This document shows, piece after piece, positions 47,641 through 59,292 of a stretch of DNA of 64,000 nucleotides. The notes below the pieces were generated by a model. The model did not search any database. It saw only the letters and a program-made list of their open reading frames with translations, and had not been told where the DNA came from. This stretch comes from Paragonimus skrjabini miyazakii. Lineage: Eukaryota; Platyhelminthes; Trematoda; Plagiorchiida; Troglotrematidae. The stretch's first letter is position 1. Every line of letters begins with the position of its first letter. Location: contig JTDE01000318.1 in assembly GCA_014338405.1 (NCBI GenBank), positions 231,456 to 295,455 of the forward strand. The letters are read 5' to 3'. The translations under genes were made by a program, and so were the position numbers.

Positions 47641-49728
47641 GCTTGTACATCTTTGCACACAGATTATTCGCTTTGATTTTTTGAAGATTATTTCATAGAA
47701 ACCTGACTACTTAGTGCTGTATAGTCAGTTACGTCTTAGGATGGCGAACACACCTTTATGATTGATTGAATTGAAACTCCCCATAGTTATGGTCAGTACC
47801 AGCCTCAGTTAGCGAAATGTAGATGATGTTTGATCTTGACCTTTCCCGATATTGTTCACTTTTGGATGTTTTGAATTCAGTTCGTATCGGATTTTTTTAT
47901 TTTCACAAAGAATAGGCAAAAGATAGTCCAATATTTCGGGACGTTAAGCTAACCAGACCACATGATGATTCAGTAAAACGCTCAGTGGTTAGTGCTATCA
48001 GTTTTCTTCTTTTGCTCACATCGCTCATTAATGAGGCCTGGCGCGAACGATGTTTTCCAAAGCCCGGCAGATCTGCATGGAGGAATGCTCACAGGGGGAG
48101 GGGGAGATATCATAAAGGTTTTACTCACAAACGGATATCAATGAGTATGACGACGTGCACAACTGGAGGACAACGACTGAGGCTACCGTATGTGCGGTCC
48201 AGGAAACGTAACTAATTCTAAACATAACTTTCAAAGTCGACAGTGTCACAGCTGACGTAAGTCAGAAATTACACTCTGCTCTTAATACTACATAAGCTAC
48301 GGTTGCTACTTCAATAGGGAATTTTAGTCAGCTTGTCCTTAACATTGACCTACCTAAATGTTCCGTCTTTGAGGTGATGTACCAGTACACTTTTAGGTGC
48401 AGTAGCATCTGTATCGACAGAACAAATCGATGCTTATTACAAAAATTAGGTAAATGTATGCCTCATTGATCAGAAGTTGATCAGAACCCACTAGCCGGCT
48501 TTGTACAATCCGAAGTGGCTGAGGCAACCTAACAAATAACTGTAGTGTCAACGGCATAAAGATTGGCGTGATTGTATGCATGTCTAAACCCTGTTTGTCT
48601 CTATTTAACTGTATTACATAATTTCTTTGTTTTGCATTTTCCGCTTTCGCGAGTTAATAAAATGTTCACAACTTACAATAAGTCTACTTTCTGCTTTGCT
48701 GACCAAGAAGAAGCGAACGGAAATATTAACCACGTCCACTACAAAGATACGTAGTGGGAACAGGTTAAGTTGTTGACTTCAATGGCTCTGTCGACGTAGT
48801 ATTGTGCACACGAATTCTGCTATCGTTGGAGTTTTCCGAGACAGCGCTGATCAATATTTTTTCGATTAAACTTATATGTCCATAGTTTACTAACTCAGCT
48901 GGTTTTTTTCACTTTGGTACCGATAACAGTCTTTTCTTAATGTGAAACCCAATCGTTTATCGCTTCTATTGTTTTTCTCCACAGATTGTGCATATCACAG
49001 CTGGAGAGGACTAACGATATTTATATTCTCTTGTTATCAGCGAATTGAGTCAAGAGAACTCAGTGTTCTAGTCCGTGTATAGCTCTGGCATCATCGCTAC
49101 TCAGGCTGCAATCGCTCAATGTGAGGTGAATTTGTTGAACAGTTTTTGTTGACCTCACATTAGATAGGATGGGATCGCAGGAAGAGCAGGACTGTGGCTT
49201 TTCTATCAATAAATCAACAGGCTCTCTTTCAAATATCATCAGATAAACCATCACGAGGATTTATTGATCAGTTTTACGTACGAAACAACGAACACTCTGC
49301 GATTTCATTCCATTAAAACTGGGCAGTCAGTGAATTGGTGGCAATAATTCGATTTGACATAACCACTTCTTGCATGAACTAATGAATTATTTTATATATT
49401 TAAAAGTATGGTAATTATATTATATCATTAATAGTATGTTATTGTAATACATGCGCATTAATGATTGAAAATCAGTACAAAATTGGGGTGTTTTCAGTGA
49501 TAAGCCGTCATGCATACAGACATTCGTTGTGATATATCTGTATTGTATCTCTACACCTACGAGCAATTTCTTCCGGTGGCAGATATTAATTGGTTTTTAT
49601 CAGAAGCCATCAAATTCAATGTGACACAATACATTCGTGACTTAGTAGTTAGTCCGCCAGAAGGAAATTACCAAAGAGGTCAATACAGCGTACAAGTGAC
49701 GCGCAACCGATAAAGTACAAAGATGTAG
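47641..49728. other. Non-coding with isolated exon-like signals
   Basis: A very good plus-strand acceptor (GTTTTTCTCCACAG, ending 48984) leads into a ten-codon terminal frame IVHITAGED with stop at 49014, and AATAAA lies at about 49208. A plus-strand frame at about 49565-49680 (VADINWFLSEAIKFNVTQYI) also looks coding but lacks a good donor. No gene model could be built. Confidence 0.3.
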
Positions 49729-49737
49729 AAAGTCATC

Positions 49738-52700
49738 GTAATCATCAAAGACAGCAATACGTCAGTGGCTCACACAGATGCTTAACTGCCAAACAAACAT
49801 AAAGAAAAGTAAATTCTGTGCAGAAAGAGAGAAGAAAAAAGAAAAGGTAGGGGTCTAACTACTAACGTTAGCTACGTCTATATTCAAACATACAACATCA
49901 AGGTGCATATACCTTGCAAACAAACAACCTAGCTGCTGGTGAAAATAAGGCGTCATCAGTAAAACAGCTTCCTTACGGTTTCACTGCCCCGCGTCACCAA
50001 ATGCAACTACTTCAAAGACAACTCAGCCAAACAACGACAACACTCACGTCACTGGGCTTGATTAACCGCCATCTCACCTAACGTCCCCAGCCACCGACTC
50101 TGTGAGTCGCGTGGACCCAGGCCCGGGAGACTAAACTGAGCTACAGTGGCCAACCCTGTGTTGAACGTTTTTTCTCTATGCCAGGTCATCATCTGTCCAC
50201 CTCGCACCCTATGCCAATCGGTCGCAACGTTGGGAAACAGTGCTGGATGTGGCAGACGACTAACTGGCATCCCTAGTACATGAATTAACCAGCTGAGTTT
50301 GTTCAAATGTAACGACTGAACCAAAGAATTCGGTTGACAATCATTGTCAAATACCCGCTTCCTAGCCTTCTCGTTGTTTACTCGTTAGTGTGATCCGATG
50401 TGAGCAATCAAACGCAGGCATGGATTGTCAAATATCTGATGACAGTTCTTGTCTTCTATCCTGAATGGTCAAGTTTTAAAGGTGTAAAGTAATAAATCGT
50501 TTTATATACGTGACCGTTAATCTTCGGAGAGATGGCTCTCTGTCGCTAGAGATGTCCCAAATTAGCGAATACTGACCGAGCTTTAGAGATATGCTCTTCC
50601 ATTTCATTCCTAACACCTCTGCCACCGCTCTTGCAGCACCCAGAGCATACAAATCGGCCAACAACCTCTACGACTTCACTGTTCAACATTAAATCTACGT
50701 AATCACAGCAAGCTTGCAGGAGTACTTTGCACTTTGGAGTTGCAAAACGCATTCCGAAATGTTTAGTTTAGCGCTTCTTTTATGGTTTGTGCCGCTTGGA
50801 ATTTGTCAAACATAAAAATTATAATCAAGATAAGTCTGTCTTCCACCACGTAGGAGGTACACGGCAGCATCTTGTAAGTACGTCTGTCACAAAATAAAAC
50901 GTACGCTGCTGATGGCGCTGAAACTGTCAGATAGTTCGCCGTAAACCTTCACCCGAAGTGGATTATGGAGATAAAGCCGTGACAGATGTTCATATATTTG
51001 GTCGGTACACCCCAGCGTTTAAGCGATTCTAAAAGTGTAGGTCAATCCACCGAATCGAACGCACATTTATGATCCAGAAATGCGGCCACTTTTTGGCGGT
51101 GCAACATATGACGCTGCTCCAGAATTTGACGAAAAGTAAAACTGTGATGTACATACTCCTGCCCATGGTGAAGCTCTACCTGTTCATTCCTAATGTTTAA
51201 CTCCCGAACTGCAATGTGTCGACGAAGTATAATGGGTGCCAGAACCTTAGTAATGACTGGGGTCAAGCTAATTTCTCTGTGGTTTCTGTAAGAGTCCCGG
51301 CCTCTTCTATTCCATATGGGAACTATTATCGAATGCCCCGAGCACGGGCAAATGGTCTTCGTCTTCTACGCAAGTTGGAACAACTGTGTTGAAGCCTTCA
51401 CTAATACCTGCCCACTTTCTTGAAAATGTGCCGGCATGATATCATCTGGACAAGCAGCTTTATTACTCTTGAGAACTGAAATGCAATCGCGGGCTTCACT
51501 GTCTGTGGGTGGTGCGAAATCTACTGACCACGATGCTACACTTCAAGCTCGTGGTGGCATCACAGTAGAAGCAGATTGAACTGAGCTTCAAATGTTCCTT
51601 CCATGGTTCAACCATTTTGGACTTATAATAGTTGAATGTGCCATCTGCTTCCTTGACAACTTCACTGACAGATGGTCGGTCGCCTGAGACCAAAAGCACG
51701 GATAATTCAGTGTATCCTGAAGCATAAGCGGTTCCCATTTACTTAACGTTTTCCACTTACCTAGTCTCAGGACTTATGTTTAGGCTAGGTTTCAGTTTCC
51801 TAAGGGTGTCTCTCCTAACCTTGTTTATGAACTGCGAGAAGTAATGTTCCGTCTGGTTTCTGACAACTCCGGGGAATTCTCCGAGATCAAATGTTTGTTC
51901 GACCTACGAACTGCCGTGCCACATACTACATGACCTTCTTCATGAATAGCCAGTTAACACTTGGTCTAGCAACCATTAGGATCTTCAGGGTGAGTACTCT
52001 CAAGGTTATTTTCTAAGCAGTTTTGGTACTTACGTTTCACCGACAGTATAACCAGTTTCTCGAAAGCCAGTAGTTGTAATCGGTGGAATCGTTGCTCAGC
52101 AAGTGTAAGGAGGAAACGACAACTTACCAACGCATGATCTGAATCCATGTGTCGACCGGAGAAGAGTGGCCAGATCGGAGTGAAAGGCGTCCTTGACGCC
52201 GACACTACTGCAGTTATTTGGAGCATAAGCAGACACAACGAAAATAATTCTAGATATTTCGCGTCTAGAGCTGGTCATTATCGAACCTGCCAGGTGGACG
52301 GCACAAAGTCTACTGTTAACAGGAATCCAATCTACTAATGCAGCTGCAGCCGTCGTGCTGAGGACTATACCTACTCCAGCTTGAGCGGTAGTGGCAGTCA
52401 TGCGGTCATCCGAAGTGTATAACTAATATGGGTGTACATAGTGCGGATGCTGTTAGTTCCACACGTTGACTATTGTCCTAGATTTTAGTCTCTGAGATGT
52501 AGCAGACGTCGACATTCAGCGAGTCTGGCGCTCGTGCGAGAGCGGCCTGTTGACCAATCTGTTTTAGAGAGCGAAATTTGAAAGCACCTGTTGTAATTAG
52601 CTTTCTAGATCTAAGCAGAGGACGAGAAAGGCGTGAGGCTGAATAGTAAGAGATGGGACTTACAGACACATCGTTATTGCGATTAGCTTCATTTCTTGTG

Positions 52701-53175
52701 AGACCCGCAGAGTAATCACCAGAACTGGGGTCGGGGCGGACCTGAGGGCTAGATTTGATAGGACAGTAGGAGAGGGGTCAGCAGTAGTAAGTTTTCGCCT
52801 AACCACCCTACTGTATGCAACGGATAAGGCGGTTCGGCCTATATTGCGAGATGGCCGATGCGGTATGGAGTTAACGGCGTTGTGGGTATTCATGGTTGTG
52901 TGTGGGCTGAGATGGTGCCGTGATGCTCAAACCTAGACGAGGGCCCGATTAGTTTTCTCAGCCAAAGCCTTTGACTCAACAGCTTTTACTGCAAAGCAGC
53001 GGGTGGGTGGCAGTTTACCAGTACCGGTACATTTTCCAGAAAATACTTTCAACCTTCTCCCGACCTCCAACCCAGAGGACTAGGAGACGTTTGTTTGTCA
53101 GACCTGTACTTAATGATAAACTCGGCATGAGTGACTCCGTTGGTGTGTTCGCCACATCGTTCAGTTTAGTCTAAT
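49738..53175 (-). mobile_element. RTE LINE, nearly full length, degenerate
   Basis: The copy reads from 53175 downward: a 5' untranslated region; a start region MNTHNAVNSIPHRPSRNIGR (52893); LKQIGQQAALA (about 52560); the first half of the endonuclease (SAYAPNNCSS); then SDHALVSC. About 340 bases between these, including the GDMN and QIDH region, are deleted at about 52150 relative to the copy at 16 kb. The reverse transcriptase is badly frameshifted and motif C is not readable. The C-terminal part (50049-50324) and 3' end are very close to 25600-26148. AAGTCATC at 49730-49737 and 53176-53183 may be the target-site duplication. It is the only copy here retaining both ends. Confidence 0.88.
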
Positions 53176-53183
53176 AAGTCATC

Positions 53184-55942
53184 ATTATGCGCGAGTTGCC
53201 ACACCTTGTTATTGTCCAGTCTTGTAGAAAGTATGCTGTTTGTATATCTGTTGGGCAATCCGCATGCGTCCGTCCGTGTTTTCAGTGTTCATCATACAAA
53301 TTCAATTTAACTAAAAACATCCACCATGCCAGGTAATTTAGTTTTGCCATGCATCATAAACAGCATTGGCTTGATCGACAGTGTTCTAAGTGCAGTTGTC
53401 GTCAACTAAGTAAATGCCAGCCGTTTTCTGTGGGATATCTGACGTTGTCCCTGACTTCCTTAGGGTACCTGAGAAACGAAACTTAATATTCTGACTGCTG
53501 AATTTTGTTGAGATCATTAGCACTAGTTTACGCAAACCCCATCGTCGGATTCGGAATAAGCCATACGGATTCTTGCCTACCGCTGGATGATACCCAATTC
53601 ACATCTGGACAAGTGATTCCTAAACTGTCTGTTGTGCAACACAAACGTGAATATTTACTAACTTATCCTATTTAACATTTTGATGCCAATAGTAGTAGTT
53701 ATGAGTCAGTTATCAAGTCAGCAGTTAATTTACCGTCTGCCCCTATGGCCTGTGAATATCAGTATATATTTTTACTACTAATAAGTAACGTAAATGTGAA
53801 CATAAAATATTGTACGTGGTAGTGAATTATTTTTATTGCTGATGCCTAGTACTGTTATTTTTACAACACCGAATAAGAATGTATAAGGTATGCTGCTAGT
53901 TACACAAGTGTTGAAGGTTGGGGTGTCTTGAGGTAGCAAACGTGGATAGGCGGGTTTTTGCAAGTCAACGAGACAGAGGAAGCATGCAAAACTCAAATTA
54001 TTCGAGGGATTAACCACTTCATGGGAATCATACCCGCGTACGGCAACAGAATATTGACAGTGCAATCGATGTAGTACAGTCGACCGAACGATATATAATG
54101 GAGGCTGGCTTGGGTAAGTAATTATTTGGGCGTAGAAAACAGCATGGATTAACATATTCAGGTGTCAGTTGGAGAATACTTGGTTGTTTGGGCATAGTGA
54201 TCACGTTTGCGAGTAAACAACGGATGAAGTCAACTGGAACCGTCCATGTCAAAGCATCAGCATATTATTGAACGTTTGCCTTACACCACCTGTATATATG
54301 TTCATATAATTCGTTGTCCGCTATCTGGTTGGCATTTCAAGATAGACGGGTTTTCCTAGGTCAGTTTCCTTCAACCAAAAGTTTCGGACACATCTACAGT
54401 TGGGTTGATTTGTTGTGGGTTTGACAAGAGACATTAATGCGCAGATCTCAACATAGATTGTCCCCTCCCCACGATGTAACCACTCTTTACCTTCCAACCG
54501 GCTGTTTATGGCGCACGCTTCTTGGTTCATTTTCATGTTGACTACACATCTTTTTATAAGAACGAAAAATACCGAGAGATTAACCCAATACTTCCTTTAC
54601 GTTATTTCCATCGTTCACCTCAAGTTTAACGAACAACGTGGATCAACGCGAGTTTTAAGAGCATATGTGAAGAATGCGTAGAATTTTTATCGGCCACACT
54701 GTATTAAAGAACTTCTTAATTTTACACAGTAAGGCAGCATACTTCATGTGTTTTTTGTTAACATTGATCAGAATCATCTGGGATCTTGAGGTGCATTCAT
54801 TGTGCTTAACCAATTGCGCTAATCTACACAATATGTTACATCTGAAGTAAATGGAAAAACAACTACCATATGAATTGTTATCTTCATATGTGACTTCATC
54901 CTGCTATGATTAGAACGCTATTTACGATGTCTGAGATCGTCCAAATAAGCATTTAATATTGAATTATGTTTCATGAACTTAGGTAAATGTGGATATTTTA
55001 CTCACAATTTTCAGTCACTCCAAACACGGAAAAACCCTTTAGTTGCTCAAGTAGATTTGTGAATAATTATTGATTGGCAAATGAGGTGACCACGCCCATA
55101 TACATTTCACATTTGCATTTTGGAAGTTAATTCAAAGGCTGATTTTGGTGTGGCCGTACAAGAATGAATTTAAAGGGATGTAGACTTGTTTACTCAGGCA
55201 ATGTGTTGCATTTAATTCAATGCTCTTGTCCACGTTCGCAAAGTTTAGGTTGCTTGCCCTGGGCAGTGACATGCTTCGGTCTCTGAGTTTCGGATTATGG
55301 GTTCATATGTGCTATGTTTTGGTAGGCAACCTATGCACAAAAGCTGATAGATGAAACAGATAGACCCCACAAAAACTTACACCCATATTTCGATTCTTGG
55401 ACCTATGAATTTGAGTCTTTTTATGCTTCATCATAGCTGATAGTCATAAAAGCACTGATGCCAATAAAGACTGTGGTACTTCATGCTTATATTTATCTGC
55501 GCCTTTCCCACTATCATATTTTTTTCAATCTTAACGTCACGTGGAACGATAATAAAAATTACTCCGTCATCATTATCAGTTTCAGCTTTGAGTTGTACTT
55601 GAAGATACAATTACCCGTGGTGCCACTGGTCCTGACAATGCTCCACGAAGTTGTAGAATAATAAATAGGTACAAATATGTGGCGAGGATAAAGAGGAGGA
55701 AGCAAATAGACAAATAAAACCAACTGCTTCAAAAGAGAGGTGAATGGAAAAGTCTTTGAAATCAGGCTCGTCATTTGCTGCGACAAATTATCATGTCAGA
55801 ACCTGTTTCCAACCAATGCTGTTGGTGATTGCGAACCCCCTTGTCACGTATATGGTATCCATCAACCTTGTTGGGTGAGATGATTCAAGCTTTCACTGCT
55901 CGTGGTCACTTTATTGTTTGGCTACCATGTTTTCTCTTTCAG
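53184..55942. other. Long non-coding stretch, one unexplained long frame
   Basis: A 125-codon minus-strand frame at 53778-54155 overlaps a second 74-codon frame (54028-54252). Neither has a recognisable domain or good splice sites. They might be part of an unrecognised repeat. An acceptor TTTTCAG ending near 55018 precedes a short frame SLQTRKNPLVAQVDL. Nothing firmer was seen. Confidence 0.35.
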
Positions 55943-56222
55943 TCATTAGTAGCCATACCGTACAGTGTGCGGTTAGGTAGACGGAACGAAAACTGTGCTT
56001 TTCATTATGAATTTTTACAAATTGCAGTGACTGTGCTTGTTTAAACGCGGACGTTACTGGGACTGTGTTCACCGTTCAGACGATTCTGTAAGCGACCACC
56101 TAACTCGTGTGAACAACATGTCATCTAAAACTCACATGGTTTACAGGAGTCACCCTGAATGGCAAGAATATTTGCGGTGTGTACTCCATCCGGAATTGAG
56201 AACTGTGATGTTTTCGTATTAG
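55943..56222 (+). CDS. Candidate three-exon gene end, unknown protein
   Basis: Three plus-strand exons fit together. Exon A 55943-55971 follows a fine acceptor (TTTTCTCTTTCAG) and reads SLVAIPYSV. Exon B 56028-56087 lies between ATTGCAG and a donor GTAAGC and reads DCACLNADVTGTVFTVQTI. Exon C 56147-56222 follows TTTACAG, reads SHPEWQEYLRCVLHPELR, and ends in a TAG stop. The introns are 56 and 59 bases. Phases agree at both joins (A leaves two bases, B starts with one and leaves two, C starts with one). The first donor (GTTAGG) is weak. No family is recognised. It would converge with the minus-strand gene ending near 56.4-56.5 kb. Short exons can be assembled by chance, so this needs transcript support. 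Confidence 0.38.
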
Positions 56223-56519
56223 GCCGGAACCAGTTAATTGGTGTTACCTGGTCGTGCCCGAATTTTCCGGAAGTATCACGTGATCACGAACAACTCAAAG
56301 CCTGGAATATGAGAACTAAAGCTAATATACTGTTGGTCATGCAAGCTACTGTAAAGCCGAGTTTGATTTTTCTGACCTGCTGTTTAACAGGTTTGGTGTT
56401 TGGAGTAAAAACTCTTAATTGACTGAAGAGGTCACGATGTCAAATTGCAAGATATGATAAGTTGTATTGACCTGAAACACTTGAACACTGAAAAGAGATT
56501 TAGGTCGATCCTGACCCAC

Positions 56520-56707
56520 CTCATATCTGAGTGGGTCATTGTCTCCATGAAACAGCGTAGGTATTTTCTGGTGATCATATGTTATATCGCTACTTTGTAA
56601 GTCGATAGGATGTCGGTTTCTGTCAAGTTTCTCTAGGCTCATTGTCGGATACCTTACAGGCAATACTACATTTGTTAGGCCTTCCGACGGTCTTAGGATA
56701 ATAAAAT
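56520..56707 (-). CDS. Exon 4 of DUF4537/Tudor-like gene
   Basis: It is entered after a 43-base intron (56708-56750; GTGAAT...GATTCTTAG). It starts with two bases that complete the codon left by exon 3 and continues in an open frame: ILRPSEGLTNVVLPVRYP, then SLEKLDRNRHPIDL. The end is placed at a donor TATGAG|GTGGGT (56520/56519). If that donor is not used, the frame runs to a stop at 56415 and this is the last exon. The first bases overlap a 19-base sequence also present at 58392-58410, so part of this exon might derive from a repeat. Confidence 0.5.
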
Positions 56708-56750
56708 CTAAGAATCAAATTTGTGGTAATTAGTTATGAACAAAATTCAC

Positions 56751-57090
56751 CTTTGTTTGTCAGCCTTGTTTCTTGTCCATCGATAACGCGGGCCAGTAGA
56801 AACGGATCCAAAAAGTGATCTGTTCGGATAGTCTCTGGTCCTCCAGTTTTCAGTTTTGACTTTGGAACTAGCACATAGTCACCATGACTGACACTGTGAC
56901 GATAAAGATCTATATAGGACAGCAAATCGCACGTGGACACCTCTTGAATAAGTTCGCTGTGCTTGGGCTGGTTTACGCGCCCAAAATTGACTAGAAACAT
57001 GGCCTTTCCAACCTGTTTGTAAATATTAAACAAAGACTGAGAACGATGTATTTGGATGACAACCAATCTGCCTATGTTCCAAAAGACTAA
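56751..57090 (-). CDS. Exon 3 of DUF4537/Tudor-like gene
   Basis: The acceptor is TTTTACCTATCAG (AG 57092-57091) and the donor ACAAAG|GTGAAT. The 340 bases give 113 codons plus one base and start exactly in phase with exon 2. The readable order is GKAMFLVNFG (a strand expected after a GTV strand), QEVSTCDLLSYIDLYRHS, HGDYVLVPKS and DPFLLARVIDGQET. The pattern 'GD-x-VLxP ... LARVIDGxE' looks like a small beta-barrel of the Tudor/DUF4537 kind found in C11orf16- and VWA3-related proteins. This is recognition by eye and should be treated as a hypothesis. No enzyme motif is seen. Confidence 0.6.
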
Positions 57091-57659
57091 CTGATAGGTA
57101 AAACTAGTTCGACAGCAGATAGGGGTTAAAATCTACGCCAATTAATTCTGAGATATATTCGTCGTTGCTGCCTACAAACATTCCTTTCCATATTTGGGCA
57201 CAAATTTCAGTCGGAAAAATAAATTCCAAAGTTGAAGAGGTGAGCAGTTCGTGAAAAAGTTTGCATATCCAACTATGCCACACAGGCTAGGTAATACAAG
57301 AGAACCATATCACCCATTATTTAAAAACTAACAAAATACCAAGAAATTTTAATCATTATGCAGATAACTGGGGTAGAGCCATCGGTATGTAAAATGCATC
57401 CATTGATAATTCAAGCCAGTGCACACAAATTCATGAGTCATCGAAACAATAAAACCTTCCGGTTTAAAGTAAACTAAATCTGTAAAGTTTGTTGGAAGGC
57501 TTAACAGAAAAACTGATAGATTGGGTTGAAGGACTGGAAAACTCAACAGCCACAGGGGCTACAACTAACAGAGAGTAAGGAAAAATTGAATGACAACCAT
57601 ATCCTACCAGGTGAATTACAAAATGCACTGCAGTCACAACACAAGTAATTCCATACTAC
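57091..57659. other. Intron 2, right of exon 3
   Basis: Intron sequence of the minus-strand gene; nothing else was recognised before the RTE fragment. Confidence 0.45.
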
Positions 57660-58208
57660 AACGGCCGTCTTGTAGCCCTTGTCGCCCTATTCGCTGAATA
57701 CAGCAGGGTGGATAGGCGAAAACATGCTACTGCTGACCCCTCCCCCACTGTCCTATCAAATTTAGTTCTCAGGCCCCTCCCAACCTCCATTTCTGATAGT
57801 AACTCCACAGGTCCCACAACAGATGTAGCTAACCGTGGTAACACTGAGCCGGTACGTTCCGTCTCTTGCCATTCAGCCTCATGCCTCCCTCTCCCCTTGC
57901 TCAGACATAGAATGCAATTTAATATAGGTGCCTTCAACGTTCGCACTCTAAAACAAATAGGTCAACAGGCTGCTCTCGCACGAACGTTAGACTCGTTGCA
58001 TGTCGATGTCTGTTGTATCTCGGAAACTAGAATCCAGGACAGCAGTCAGCGTATGGAACTAAAAGCACCTACATTGTCTACTCGATACTGGCTATACACT
58101 TCGGGTGACTCCACAGCCGCTGTTACAGGTCAGGCTGGAGCAGGTATAGTCCTTAGCACGACGTCCGCAGCCTCATTGATAGAGTTGGTTCCTATTAGCA
58201 GTAGAAAG
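57660..58208 (+). mobile_element. RTE LINE 5' fragment inside intron 2
   Basis: Open for 172 codons (57708-58226), this is the cleanest RTE 5' coding region in the window. It has RKHATADPSPTVLSNLVLRP, then FNVRTLKQIGQQAALARTLD, then the start of the endonuclease (DVCCISETRIQ with the catalytic glutamate, and GAGIVLSTTSAASLIE). Homology to the copy at 52.3 kb stops at about 58208 and the frame ends 18 bases later. The 5' untranslated part is also missing. It is antisense to the host gene. A LINE fragment keeping the 5' part but not the 3' end is unusual and implies a later deletion or rearrangement. Confidence 0.88.
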
Positions 58209-59141
58209 TCTCCAGGAAGTAGTTAGTTAAAAACGATAGGTAGGGGTAACGTGCAGCTTTTCTGTATAAATACTACGGCCCAAATGATTAATCTAACTGC
58301 AAATCTCAATTATTTTCTCAACTGTATGTAGGCATTGTGTTTGAGTGTATCCACTAATGACAGTCTGACGCCTATGAGAAAGTCTTCCGGGAATAAAATC
58401 TAAGAATCAAGAATCAATTGTACTTGTGATTCATAAAATTCTCAGGTCTTAACTCGGGAAACCAACAGTAGTGGGTATATATTTTTTGAAACTGAAAAGC
58501 CCGCTAATAAACGATAACAAGTTCTCATCTCCATAAAAACTTCACCGTAATTGACATAAGCAAGTTCTACAGACTGCTCTTACACCACAGAAATCCTAGT
58601 CACATAAATGCAACGGTTACATTGCCGGACCAGATTGACCGCTGAAATACTCCTGGGTTGTATTATTCACCGTAGCCAGAACCAGTCTGCGGTGATTAGG
58701 CAACAAATATGTGTAGTAGAAATAGAGAACGAAACCGCAAAATTGCACTCCTAACCCAAAATTCATCCAATATATGAATTATGAACACTTGCTGGGTCAT
58801 AAATACCAGGAAACGGTCAAAATGGCTTCTTTAAAGAAACAGATATCTCTGGCCACTATCTCTTGTGTTGAGTTTTAAAATGTATAAGTGAACAAACAAT
58901 AATTCAAGTCACCTACTTCATTTTTCGCAGTCATAAAGTTGTCAACTCAGTTACACACAAAAGTCTTTTTGGTTACTTGGAACTCGTTAACCGAAGTGAC
59001 TTAGAGTAGGCGTAAACTTCGAATACAATATTCAAATAATCGAAAGAAGAAAACAACTCCAACTCTTAAATTTATTTATACAATATTATTCTCTGTGGTA
59101 CACATACACTTATTAGGCTTTCGCCAAGAATTAGCACTCAC
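58209..59141. other. Intron 2, left of exon 2
   Basis: Intron sequence of the minus-strand gene. A 19-base stretch at 58392-58410 (AATAAAATCTAAGAATCAA) is identical to 56700-56718 and is followed by another AGAATCAA unit, hinting at a short repeat-type 3' tail. Confidence 0.4.
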
Positions 59142-59292
59142 CTGAGCCAAAACTGTCCCCAGGTACATATTTCCACCGTCATCCTGGTTCGGAGCCAGCA
59201 CCAACCGTCCGAGAAGTAGGGCACTGGCCGATGGTGCCAATTCCGGATTGTCTGTATACCAGTCCAAGTCAGTCTGGCCGTGTAAAAAGGAT
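59142..59292 (-). CDS. Exon 2 of DUF4537/Tudor-like gene
   Basis: The acceptor is TTAAAATCACAG (AG 59294-59293) and the donor a perfect CTCAG|GTGAGT. The 151 bases give one base plus 50 codons, so the exon begins exactly where exon 1 leaves two bases and ends on a whole codon, as exon 3 requires. The end reads LLLGRLVLAPNQDDGGNMYL followed by GTVLAQ. The 'LVLAP ... YLGTV' pattern is the first strand pair expected of a Tudor/DUF4537-like barrel that continues into exon 3. The surrounding sequence loses all coding character at these borders. This is one of the two best exons in the window. Confidence 0.68.
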
